Origin: an uncultured Micromonospora sp.
GTDB lineage: Bacteria > Actinomycetota > Actinomycetes > Mycobacteriales > Micromonosporaceae
Length of the DNA stretch: 37,064 nt
Reading direction: 5' to 3'
Assembly: GCA_937951935.1 (NCBI GenBank)
Contig: CALGAM010000212.1
Location: forward strand, 1 to 37,064
Shown here: positions 30,180 through 37,064 of the stretch, piece by piece
Layout of the letters: the number at the start of each line of letters is the position of its first letter
Position numbering within the stretch: position 1 is the stretch's first letter
Translations under genes and position numbers: made by a program
Notes under the pieces: generated by a model
What the model was told of the DNA's origin: nothing
The model's input: only the letters and a program-made list of their open reading frames with translations
Database searches by the model: none

Positions 30180-30824
30180 TCACTCGGGCGGGCAGTTCCT
30201 GCTGGTCCGGGTGACCGTGTACTCGGCGTCGTCGTGGGTGATGCCGGAGGGTTCGCCGTCGAAGTACGTCTCCACCTTCCGCCACCCCCGGCGCTGTTCG
30301 TAGTGCAGGTGCGGCGCGCTGGAGTCGCCGGTGCTGCCGACCCGGCCGATCTGGTCGCCCTGCGCGACCCGCTGGCCGACCTTCACCAGGGGTGGTTCGA
30401 GCAGGTGGAGGTACTGCGTCTCCCAGCGGCCGCCGTGGTCGATCTTCACCCAGTAGCCGCCACCGCGACCGCGCGGACCGTTCGGGTTCTCCGGGGTGCG
30501 CCCCCCGAGCGACCCGTTGATGCCCGCCGCGGTGACCGTGCCCGCGTAGGAGGCGAGCACCGGTCGGCCCCACGCCTCACCCTCGGTGGGGAACATGTCG
30601 ACGTCGTAGTCGTCGTGGCCGGGATAGGTGCCCAGCTGCCACGTCTCGCCACACGGGACGGGAAGCTGGAAGAGCGGACGCGGCCCCGGCGGCAGCAGCA
30701 GCGGCACGGCGAGGGCGGCGACGGCGAGGACGCACGCGACCGCGCCGAGGGCGAGCAGGAGACGGACGGCGGGTCGTCGGGCGCGGCGGTGGGCGCCGCC
30801 ACGGCTGCGCGGGTGGCCGGTCAT
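30180..30824 (-). CDS. Membrane-anchored M23-family (LytM-type) metallopeptidase
   Basis: A 214-residue protein. A basic N-terminus (GAHRRARRPAV) and one hydrophobic segment (RLLLALGAVACVLAVAALAVPLLL, residues ~21-44) act as signal or anchor. The catalytic domain has all M23 zinc and catalytic residues: H70 and D74 in GHDDYDVD, H140 in TQYLHL, and the H172-x-H174 pair in SAPHLHYE. LVKVGQRVAQGDQIGRVGSTG is the conserved strand before the HxH. M23 enzymes cut peptidoglycan cross-bridges. The second of two adjacent ATGs (30824) has GAAGG at suitable spacing. It is short for the family, with no extra binding domain. Confidence 0.9.
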   Translation of the reverse strand: MTGHPRSRGGAHRRARRPAVRLLLALGAVACVLAVAALAVPLLLPPGPRPLFQLPVPCGETWQLGTYPGHDDYDVDMFPTEGEAWGRPVLASYAGTVTAAGINGSLGGRTPENPNGPRGRGGGYWVKIDHGGRWETQYLHLLEPPLVKVGQRVAQGDQIGRVGSTGDSSAPHLHYEQRRGWRKVETYFDGEPSGITHDDAEYTVTRTSRNCPPE

Positions 30825-30996
30825 CATCGCCTTCGAGGATGTCAGATGTCGGCAAGGTCCGGACCGCCGGTGACACCGGCCGTCGTCGCCCCCACCACCG
30901 CCGCCGGGCTGGTCGCGTATGGGTGACGCGGCCCGGCGGCACGGTCTCGCGGCGGGCCGGGGGTTCGGGGCGGGACCGGCCGGCTCGGCCGTGCCG

Positions 30997-32307
30997 TCAG
31001 CCCGGCCGCGGGACCGGATCGGCCGTGGCCGCCGCCCGCGCCGCCCACTCCTCGTCGGCGACCTGCTTGCGGGCCAGGCCCTCGCGGCCGTCGTAGCGGA
31101 CGAGCGCCGGCAGCGCCGCCGCCAGCGCCAGCGTGCCGACGACACAGAGCACCCCGCCGGAGACGATCGACCCGCCGACGCCCAGGAACCGGGCGGCGAC
31201 GCCGGAGCGGAGCTGACCGAGCAGCGGTCCGCTGGTGTACGAGACCATCTCGATTCCGGCCAGCCGGCCGCGCAGGTGGTCGGGGATCGTCTGGTTCCAG
31301 ATGGTCATCCGGAAGATGCCCGAGATCATGTCGGCCGCGCCGGCGAACGCGAGGAAGAACAAGGCAGGCCACAGTGAGCTGGCGAGGCCCACGCCGATGA
31401 TGCCCACCCCCCACAACGCGGCAGCGATCACGACCACCAGCCCGTGCCGGTGCACCCGTCCGGTCCAGCCGGAGGTCACCGTCGCCAGCAGCGAGCCGAC
31501 CGCGGGTGCCGCGTGGAGCAGGCCGAGCACCGCCGGGCCGCCGAGCCTGTCCGCCATGAACGGGTAGAGCGCCTGGGGCATGCCGAAGAACATCGCGTTG
31601 ATGTCGACCAGGTAGGTGCCGAGCAGCTCCGGCCGGCTGCGCGCGTACCGCAGGCCGGTCATCACCGACCGCAGCGACGGGCGGTCGGCGGCCGGCGGGG
31701 GCGGCACCGCCCGCACCATTGACAGGCAGACCAGGGAGAACGCGAACGTGGCGAGGTCGACGGCGTACACCCAGGCCATGTCGACCGAGGCGATGAGCAG
31801 GCCGGCGACGGCTGGGCCGCCGAGCTGGGCGAGCTGCATCCGCAGCGAGTTGAGCGCGCTGGCCGCCGGGATCTCGTCGGGGGCGACGACGCGCGGGGTG
31901 AGACCCTCCAGCGCCGGCCGCTGGATGCCGTCGACCGCGGCGCTGAGCGCGGCGACCAGGTAGAGCAGCCACAGGTGCGGCCGGTCCACGAGGGAGTTGA
32001 CCAGCAGCACCCCGCACAGCGCGGTGAACGCGACCTCCGCACCCAGCACCAGCGCGCGGCGGTCGAGGTAGTCGGCCAGGGCGCCGCCGACGAAAGCCGT
32101 GACCAGCAGGGGTACGAGCTCACAGACACCGAGGAGGCCGACCAGGAGCGGGTCGTCGGTGAGGGCGTACACCTGGAAGGGGATGGTGACGTACGTGATG
32201 AAGGAGCCGAATCCCGACACCCCGCCCGCCGCGAAGAGGAGCCGGAAGTCCCGGGATGTCCGCAGCGGCGTGAGGTCGAGTGTCACCCGGCGAAGCAGAC
32301 GTTGCAC
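30997..32307 (-). CDS. MFS exporter (MFS_3 / EntS-like)
   Basis: A 436-residue, 12-helix transporter. It opens with LRTSRDFRLLFAAGGVSGFGSFITYVTIPFQVYALT, the usual start of EntS-type exporters. Motif A-like GGALADYLDRRALVLGAEV is present, and NQTIPDHLRGRLAGIEMVSYTSGPLLG is the conserved central segment. Members export siderophores, macrolides or other small molecules. The GTG at 32307 has a poor ribosome site, and another GTG at 32286 is possible. It lies 79 bp downstream of csoR on the same strand, so it may be in the CsoR regulon (inference). The C-terminus is a charged tail (KQVADEEWAARAAATADP). Confidence 0.88.
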   Translation of the reverse strand: MQRLLRRVTLDLTPLRTSRDFRLLFAAGGVSGFGSFITYVTIPFQVYALTDDPLLVGLLGVCELVPLLVTAFVGGALADYLDRRALVLGAEVAFTALCGVLLVNSLVDRPHLWLLYLVAALSAAVDGIQRPALEGLTPRVVAPDEIPAASALNSLRMQLAQLGGPAVAGLLIASVDMAWVYAVDLATFAFSLVCLSMVRAVPPPPAADRPSLRSVMTGLRYARSRPELLGTYLVDINAMFFGMPQALYPFMADRLGGPAVLGLLHAAPAVGSLLATVTSGWTGRVHRHGLVVVIAAALWGVGIIGVGLASSLWPALFFLAFAGAADMISGIFRMTIWNQTIPDHLRGRLAGIEMVSYTSGPLLGQLRSGVAARFLGVGGSIVSGGVLCVVGTLALAAALPALVRYDGREGLARKQVADEEWAARAAATADPVPRPG

Positions 32308-32386
32308 ACGCCGGGATGTTTCCCAGCTCGCGGGCTGTTGTCGATCGGATTCCCGCCGCCGTCCCGCCGCCGCCGCCCATCGACGG

Positions 32387-32689
32387 TCAGTTCCGGCGCA
32401 GGAGACGCCCGACGGCGGCCATCATCTCCGCGACCATCTCGTCGGCCCGTCCCTCGGCGGCGCCCTCGTGCATGCAGTGCCGGGCATGCCCGTCGAGCAA
32501 CCCGAGAGCGACCTTGTCCAGCGCCGCCTGGATCGCCGAGATCTGGGTGAGGACGTCGATGCAGTAGCGGTCGTCCTCGACCATCTTCCCGACTCCGCGG
32601 ACCTGGCCCTCGATGCGTCGGAGCCGGGCCAGCAGCTGCTCCTTGCTGGCGGTGTAGCCCCGGACCGGGCTCGCGGAGGCTGCGGTCAC
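32387..32689 (-). CDS. csoR: CsoR/RcnR-family metal-sensing repressor
   Basis: A 100-residue all-helical DUF156 repressor. The Cu(I) ligand set is C43 (DDRYCIDVL), H68 and C72 (GHARHCMHEG), with the same Cys-25-His-4-Cys spacing as Mycobacterium tuberculosis CsoR (36/61/65). RLRRIEGQVRGVGKMVEDDR is the conserved DNA-binding helix. CsoR tetramers bind GC-tract operators and release them when copper binds. The GTG at 32689 has no ribosome site and begins 8 nt after a TATAGT box, so the transcript is nearly leaderless. No copper ATPase or CopZ gene is adjacent; the next downstream gene is an MFS exporter. Confidence 0.93.
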   Translation of the reverse strand: MTAASASPVRGYTASKEQLLARLRRIEGQVRGVGKMVEDDRYCIDVLTQISAIQAALDKVALGLLDGHARHCMHEGAAEGRADEMVAEMMAAVGRLLRRN

Positions 32690-32697
32690 GGGCTCAC

Positions 32698-32720
32698 ACT
32701 ATAGCCAACCCCCGGGGGGT
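32698..32720 (-). promoter_or_regulatory. csoR promoter and CsoR-type operator
   Basis: On the minus strand a -10 box TATAGT (complement of 32698-32703) lies 8 nt before the csoR GTG. Immediately upstream is a pseudo-palindrome of cytosine and guanine tracts, plus-strand ACCCCC-GGGGGGT (32708-32720), flanked by TAT, giving the ATACCCCCC-GGGGG form typical of CsoR operators. Its place just upstream of the -10 fits repression of csoR itself. No good -35 is seen. Confidence 0.65.
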
Positions 32721-32875
32721 ATGAGGGTCGCGTGATCACGGCGTGGCGCGGTGCCGGGCCGCCGCGCACGTGTGCGGAAAATGTGCGGAACGCTTGGCAC
32801 CCTCGGAGCGATCCGCGCCAGGAAGACCCGTGCTGGTGCGCCGGGCGGCAGCGGACGTGCGCGGTGGAGGGCGCG

Positions 32876-35800
32876 ATGACCCCTTGGGTTGGGATCACCG
32901 GTTGGTCGACGACACTCGTGACGGCGCTCGTGGTCGGCGCCGCCGTTCCATCTGGTCCACCGCCTGCCCCGGCGGCCGCCGGCGGGGCGGTACCGCGGTC
33001 CACCACACCGGTCGCCGAGGCCGCGGCCGCCGGCGGCGTCGAGGGCGCGACCGAGGCTGCGCGGGCGGCCGAGACGGCACGCCGGACGGGTGAACCGGTG
33101 GAGATCGTCGGCGAACGCACCGAGACGTCCCGCGTCTTCGCCAACCCGTCCGGCACCCGCACCCTGGAGCAGTACGTGCTGCCGGTGCGGGTCCGCCGCG
33201 ACGGACGGTGGGTGCCGGTCGACACCCGGTTGGTTCGGGACCCGGACGGAACCGTCTCGCCGGTGGCCACCCCGGTCCGGCTGCGCCTCTCCGGAGGCGG
33301 CACCGACCCCCTGGTCCGCGCCGAGCAGGACGGTGCCGAACTGGCGCTCACCTGGCCGGCGCCGCTGCCGGAGCCGGTCCTGGCCGACGACACCGCGACC
33401 TATCCCGAGGTGCTGCCCGGGGTGGACCTGCGGGTACGGGTCAATCCGGTGGGATTCTCCCAGGTCCTGGTGGTGAAGAACGCGGAGGCGGCGAGGAACC
33501 CGGCGCTGCGGAGGATCCGGTTCGGCACCCGGACCCGTGGACTGACGCTGCGGGCGGGCACGGACGGCAGCACCGTGGCCGTGGATCCGAGCGACCGTCC
33601 CGTCTTCGCCTCCGGGCCGCCGCTGATGTGGGACAGCACCCCGGAGGCGGTCGAGGAGGACGGCGCGTCCGCCGCCGCAGTCGGAAAGGCCGGTGCCCGT
33701 ACCGCCGGGGCCGAGCCCGCGCCCGCCGGAGCGGACCCGGCGACGACGGGTCGGCGACGGGTGATGGGCCTGGAGGTGAGACCGGGAGAGCTGGTGGTCG
33801 TCCCGGACCAGGAGTTGCTGACCGGAGCGGACACCCGCTACCCGGTCTACATCGACCCGTCCTACAGCGCGGCCCAGTACCGGTGGACGATGGTCAACCA
33901 CGACAAGCCCACCACGTCGTACTGGACCGACGACTACTACCGCAAGGACGTCCGGGTCGGCACGGTCTACGGCACCGGGGACGGTCCGTGGCGGACGTTC
34001 TTCCAGATGCGCGTCGCACGGCTGCCCGGAGCGACGATCCACCGTGCGTGGTTCTCCATCACGATGACGCACAGCGCCAACTGCGCGGCGACCACCGTCG
34101 AGCTGTGGCACACCAAGCTGATCGATCCCGCCACCGCCGTCACCTGGAACAACAGCAGTGGCAACTGGCTCGGCGGCAAGGCGCTGTTCACCCAGTCGGG
34201 CAAGGCCAACAAGTCGGCGTGCGGCCAGCCGCCGGCACTGCTGGAGTTCGGCCTGAACCCGGACACGGTCACCCCGGTCGTGCAGGAGGCCGTCCGGGGC
34301 AGCAGCGGACCGCAGGAGGCGATCGGGTTCGGTCTGCGCATCCCCTCCGCGCACGAGAACGACGGCCTCTACTGGAAGCGGTTCGACCCGTCCACCGCCC
34401 GGCTGAACATCGAGTACAACACGCCGCCGGAGAGCCCGACCGACGTGTCGACCGTGCCGCCCACCCGCTGCGGGACCGCCGACGCGCCGACCGCGCTGAA
34501 CACCGCCACCCCGACGTTCTCCGGGGTCGGATACGACCGGGACGGCGACAACCTCGTCAACGAACTGGAGGTGCTCTCCGGCGAGACGGTGCTGACCCGG
34601 CTCCAGTCCGGCACCGTCGGCACCGGCACGGTGACCCGCTGGTCGCCGGTACCCGCGGGCGTGCTGCCCACCGATTCGCCCGGGACCGTCTTCAGCTACC
34701 GGGCCCGCAGCCGCGACGCCGGCCTCACCGGTGGGTACAGTGCCCGCTGCTACTTCACCGTCGACACCAGCCGACCGGCCCCGCCCGTGGTGTCGTCGAC
34801 CGACTACCCCGGCCCGACCCCGGCCATCCCGCTCGGCCAGGCCGGTACGGTGACCTTCCGGCCGGGCGGAGCGGAGACCGACGTCGTCGGCTACCGGTAC
34901 GGCTTCAGCCCCGACGTCACCACCATGTACGTGGCCGCCGGCGCGGACGGCCGGGCCAGCGTGCCGATCACGCTGTGGCCGTCGGACCCCGGTGAGGTCG
35001 GCGAGATCCGCCGCACCCTGTACGTGCGCGCCATCGACCGGGCCGGCAACGTCAGCCCGCTGAGCTCCGGGTACGAACTGGTCGCCCGGTGGAGGACCGT
35101 GTCCGACCCGCCGGTGCGCGGGGACGTCAACGGCGACCGGCGCGGTGACGTGACCGCGCTGGTGGACCACGGGTACGGGCGGACCGCGGTGTGGAACCTG
35201 CTCGCCGCCCCCGACGGCTTCCACCCCGGCTACATCGGTTGGGACACCGACATCAACGGTGGGTTCCCCGCCGACCTGGTGCGCGGCGCGGCAGGGGACT
35301 TCGACGGGGACGGGCGCACGGACCTGGCGGTCTTCCGGGAGGACGCCGACCAGGTGGTGCGGCTCTTCCTGCTCCGCTCCGACGGCAACCGGTTCTCCGC
35401 GGTCAGCGAGCCGGTGTGGAGCGGCACCACGTTCCGGCTCAGCCACCTCAAGGTGGTCGCCGGTGACTTCGACGGCGACGGCGACGACGACCTGGCCGTG
35501 TACCAGGGGTTGGCGGACAACCGGGTCCGGCTCTGGACCTTCCGGTCGGACCGGGTCGGCTTCTCCGCGCCCGTGTCGCACTGGGACAGCGGTGCCGGCG
35601 GCCCCGGCCTGGCCGGCGCCAACCTGGTCGCCGGTGACTTCGACGGCGACGGCGACGACGACGTCGCCGACGTGCACGACGCCGGTGGCGCCCGGACCCG
35701 GCTGATGGTGCACACCGCCACGGGCGGTGCGTTCGGCGCCCCGGTGCAACGCTGGGACAGTGGTGCCGGCGGCCTCGACGCGGCACGGGCGCGGTTCGTC

Positions 35801-36604
35801 GCCGCGAACGTGACCGGGGACGCGGCGGGCGTGGCCGAGGTGGTGGCGCTCGTGGACGACGGCGCCGCGACCGCCCGGCTGGTCACCATCGTCAACCAGG
35901 GCGGTACGTGGACGGCGACGACCTGGTGGAGCAGCGGTGCGGGCGGATTCGACGCCGCCCGGGGCACCCTGGCCGCCGGCGACTTCGACGCGGACGGCCG
36001 GAGTGACGTCGCGTTCCTGTCCGACGTCGGTGGTGGGAACCGGCGCCTGGTCAGCTTCGCCTCGACCGGCACGAGCTTCGCCGCGCCCCGGACCGGCTGG
36101 GAGGGCTACGTCAGCGACGCCACCCCGACGCTGTACCTCGACCCGGGCCGGAGGTACCGGATCCACCCGGTGCACAGCGGCAAGTGCCTCGACGTACCGG
36201 GCGGGAGCACCGCCAACGACGTGCTGATCGACCAGTGGGACTGTGTCACCACGGCGAGCTGGGAGCTGTTCCGCTTCGAGCGGATCGGGGGCTCGCCGTA
36301 CTACCAGATCCGGACCGCGGCGGAGAAGTGCGTGGACCTCCAGGCCTGGAGTCTGCTGGACGACACGCCGGTGTTGCAGTACACCTGCCACGCCGCCGGG
36401 GTGACGAAACCGAACCAGCAGTTCCGTCTGGAGCTGGTGTCGGGCGGCGGGTACGAGCCGGTGGTGCGGCTGCAGGTGGTGCACAGCGGCAAGTGCCTTC
36501 GGGTCAGCGGCGCCAGCACGGCCAACGGTGCCCGGATCGTGCAGGCACCCTGTGCCGCGAACCCGGCGCCGGAGGCGCGGTTCGCGCTGCGGTTGGAGCC
36601 GTGA
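32876..36604 (+). CDS. Large secreted DNRLRE / FG-GAP / ricin-type lectin protein
   Basis: A 1242-residue exported protein. ATG 32876 follows GGTGGAGGG. Residues ~5-35 are a weakly hydrophobic signal (GWSTTLVTALVVGAAVP) with AxA-type sites. Residues ~75-300 carry the ANPSGTRTLEQYVLPVRVRRDGRWVPVD pattern seen at the start of actinomycete Rhs and DNRLRE proteins. About 330-515 is the DNRLRE beta domain (RTFFQMRVARLPGATIHRAWFSIT). About 800-1080 has FG-GAP/VCBS calcium-binding repeats (AGDFDGDGDDDLAVYQG, AGDFDGDGDDDVADV, AGDFDADGRSDVAFL). About 1090-1242 is a ricin B-type beta-trefoil (PVHSGKCLDVPGGSTAND, VVHSGKCLRVSGASTANG). It probably binds polysaccharide at the cell surface. No catalytic residues are recognised. 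Confidence 0.87.
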   Translation: MTPWVGITGWSTTLVTALVVGAAVPSGPPPAPAAAGGAVPRSTTPVAEAAAAGGVEGATEAARAAETARRTGEPVEIVGERTETSRVFANPSGTRTLEQYVLPVRVRRDGRWVPVDTRLVRDPDGTVSPVATPVRLRLSGGGTDPLVRAEQDGAELALTWPAPLPEPVLADDTATYPEVLPGVDLRVRVNPVGFSQVLVVKNAEAARNPALRRIRFGTRTRGLTLRAGTDGSTVAVDPSDRPVFASGPPLMWDSTPEAVEEDGASAAAVGKAGARTAGAEPAPAGADPATTGRRRVMGLEVRPGELVVVPDQELLTGADTRYPVYIDPSYSAAQYRWTMVNHDKPTTSYWTDDYYRKDVRVGTVYGTGDGPWRTFFQMRVARLPGATIHRAWFSITMTHSANCAATTVELWHTKLIDPATAVTWNNSSGNWLGGKALFTQSGKANKSACGQPPALLEFGLNPDTVTPVVQEAVRGSSGPQEAIGFGLRIPSAHENDGLYWKRFDPSTARLNIEYNTPPESPTDVSTVPPTRCGTADAPTALNTATPTFSGVGYDRDGDNLVNELEVLSGETVLTRLQSGTVGTGTVTRWSPVPAGVLPTDSPGTVFSYRARSRDAGLTGGYSARCYFTVDTSRPAPPVVSSTDYPGPTPAIPLGQAGTVTFRPGGAETDVVGYRYGFSPDVTTMYVAAGADGRASVPITLWPSDPGEVGEIRRTLYVRAIDRAGNVSPLSSGYELVARWRTVSDPPVRGDVNGDRRGDVTALVDHGYGRTAVWNLLAAPDGFHPGYIGWDTDINGGFPADLVRGAAGDFDGDGRTDLAVFREDADQVVRLFLLRSDGNRFSAVSEPVWSGTTFRLSHLKVVAGDFDGDGDDDLAVYQGLADNRVRLWTFRSDRVGFSAPVSHWDSGAGGPGLAGANLVAGDFDGDGDDDVADVHDAGGARTRLMVHTATGGAFGAPVQRWDSGAGGLDAARARFVAANVTGDAAGVAEVVALVDDGAATARLVTIVNQGGTWTATTWWSSGAGGFDAARGTLAAGDFDADGRSDVAFLSDVGGGNRRLVSFASTGTSFAAPRTGWEGYVSDATPTLYLDPGRRYRIHPVHSGKCLDVPGGSTANDVLIDQWDCVTTASWELFRFERIGGSPYYQIRTAAEKCVDLQAWSLLDDTPVLQYTCHAAGVTKPNQQFRLELVSGGGYEPVVRLQVVHSGKCLRVSGASTANGARIVQAPCAANPAPEARFALRLEP

Positions 36605-36613
36605 CGGTACCCG

Positions 36614-36680
36614 GCGGCCCGGTCCGGTGAGCGGCCCGGTCCGGTGAGCGGCCCGGTCCGGTGAGCGGTCCGGACCGGTG
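36614..36680 (+). repeat. 17-bp tandem repeat, three perfect copies plus one variant
   Basis: GCGGCCCGGTCCGGTGA is repeated exactly at 36614-36630, 36631-36647 and 36648-36664, followed by a diverged copy to 36680 (GCGGTCCGGACCGGTG). It begins 10 bp after the stop of the secreted lectin gene. Further on, the 218-bp gap contains a 12-bp palindrome GGTCGATCGACC (36768-36779) and TTGACG (36782-36787), which may belong to the next gene's promoter. Confidence 0.85.
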
Positions 36681-36822
36681 CGCCGTGCACGCCCCGTCAG
36701 CCGTCGGCGCCTGTGCGTTTCGTGTGCGATCCGGCCCGAAGATGATCCCGATCGTGGCATGTCGATTGGTCGATCGACCTGTTGACGGCCCGACAACGAG
36801 GGATCTCGGGACAGGAGACGGC

Positions 36823-37064
36823 ATGGACCATGGCTGGAGACCGAAACGGCACCGCTGGCGGGCCGCGGGTCGAGAACCGGGACGGCACCGCATTCTCCGG
36901 TCGCTCCGGTACACGCTGGCCCCCGCACTGAGCCTGGTGCTGGTGGTCACCCTGGCGGACGCGCCCGCGTCCGCCCGACCGCTGCACGACGAGGAGCTCT
37001 TCAAGCCCGTCGCCGAGCGTTCGGTGCCCGGGCGCGGGGTGACCGTGCCGGAGCCGGGCCCCGA
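36823..37064 (+). CDS. N-terminus of a secreted protein, possibly Rhs-type (cut by window edge)
   Basis: The ATG at 36823 has AGGAG at 36812-36816 and the frame is open to the last base (80 codons). It begins MDHGWRPKRHRWRAAGREPG, a long arginine-rich n-region, then RSLRYTLAPALSLVLVVTLADAPASARP, a signal peptide with an ASA-R cleavage site. The mature start (LHDEELFKPVAERSVPGRGV) resembles the short leader between signal and repeats in actinomycete Rhs/YD-repeat proteins, which commonly follow a DNRLRE-type gene such as the one upstream. Only downstream sequence can confirm this. Confidence 0.6.
   Translation, partial: MDHGWRPKRHRWRAAGREPGRHRILRSLRYTLAPALSLVLVVTLADAPASARPLHDEELFKPVAERSVPGRGVTVPEPGP

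Noticed and set aside
36614..36680. CRISPR or iteron origin
   Set aside because: Units are 17 bp, contiguous and GC-rich, with no spacers, AT-rich melting region or replication gene nearby.
32699..36928. 1409-codon minus-strand open frame opposite the DNRLRE protein
   Set aside because: It is a composition artefact of very GC-rich DNA. The plus strand carries recognisable domains throughout.

Overview
The window is very GC-rich, densely coded actinomycete DNA with frequent GTG starts and many ATGA stop/start overlaps. The content (AfsR/SARP regulator, Ser/Thr kinase, WXG100-type proteins, DNRLRE/FG-GAP secreted protein, LLM oxidoreductase) suggests a filamentous actinomycete. Micromonosporaceae is my inference; no rRNA or other marker is present to prove it.

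Layout. 1-4.2 kb: the 3' end of a TPR-repeat gene with a fresh tandem duplication, a soluble Ser/Thr kinase with C-terminal TPRs, a strong terminator hairpin, and a three-gene minus-strand operon around a WXG100/EspC-like protein. 4.5-8.6 kb: an AfsR-type BTAD/NB-ARC/TPR regulator, a small membrane protein and a decapitated aminoglycoside phosphotransferase remnant. 8.7-10.3 kb: an ECF sigma factor with a SnoaL-like tail, followed by a flavodoxin-like reductase.

10.5-19.2 kb is the most interesting block. A divergent pair on the minus strand (CDP-alcohol phosphatidyltransferase and a membrane sulfatase/phosphoglycerol-transferase-like enzyme, overlapping by ATGA) faces a seven-gene plus-strand run. 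That run encodes a zinc-less MDR dehydrogenase, a 6-pyruvoyltetrahydropterin-synthase fold protein lacking its catalytic residues, a GT4 glycosyltransferase, a SAM methyltransferase, a flippase-like membrane protein, GTP cyclohydrolase II and a RibD-type reductase without deaminase. It resembles the uncharacterised Streptomyces coelicolor neighbourhood that contains SCO6650 (inactive PTPS homologue) and SCO6655 (unusual GCH II). I infer a glycosylated, methylated and possibly lipid-linked pyrimidine or pterin-like product made from GTP.

19.2-23.4 kb: a CPBP-family membrane protease, a proline-rich membrane protein, and benE with a divergent XRE/cupin regulator. 23.5 kb: a complete tRNA cloverleaf whose anticodon loop carries an insertion of about 54 nt, followed by a 32-bp perfect palindrome. 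23.9-27.6 kb: a DHA2 drug-efflux pump with a divergent TetR regulator and a clear operator, an LLM flavin oxidoreductase, and a truncated TetR gene.

27.8-37 kb: a large protein with a TerD-like C-terminus, an M23 peptidase, an MFS exporter, a CsoR repressor with a recognisable operator, a large secreted DNRLRE/FG-GAP/ricin protein, and the start of another secreted protein cut off by the window edge, possibly an Rhs/toxin-type partner.
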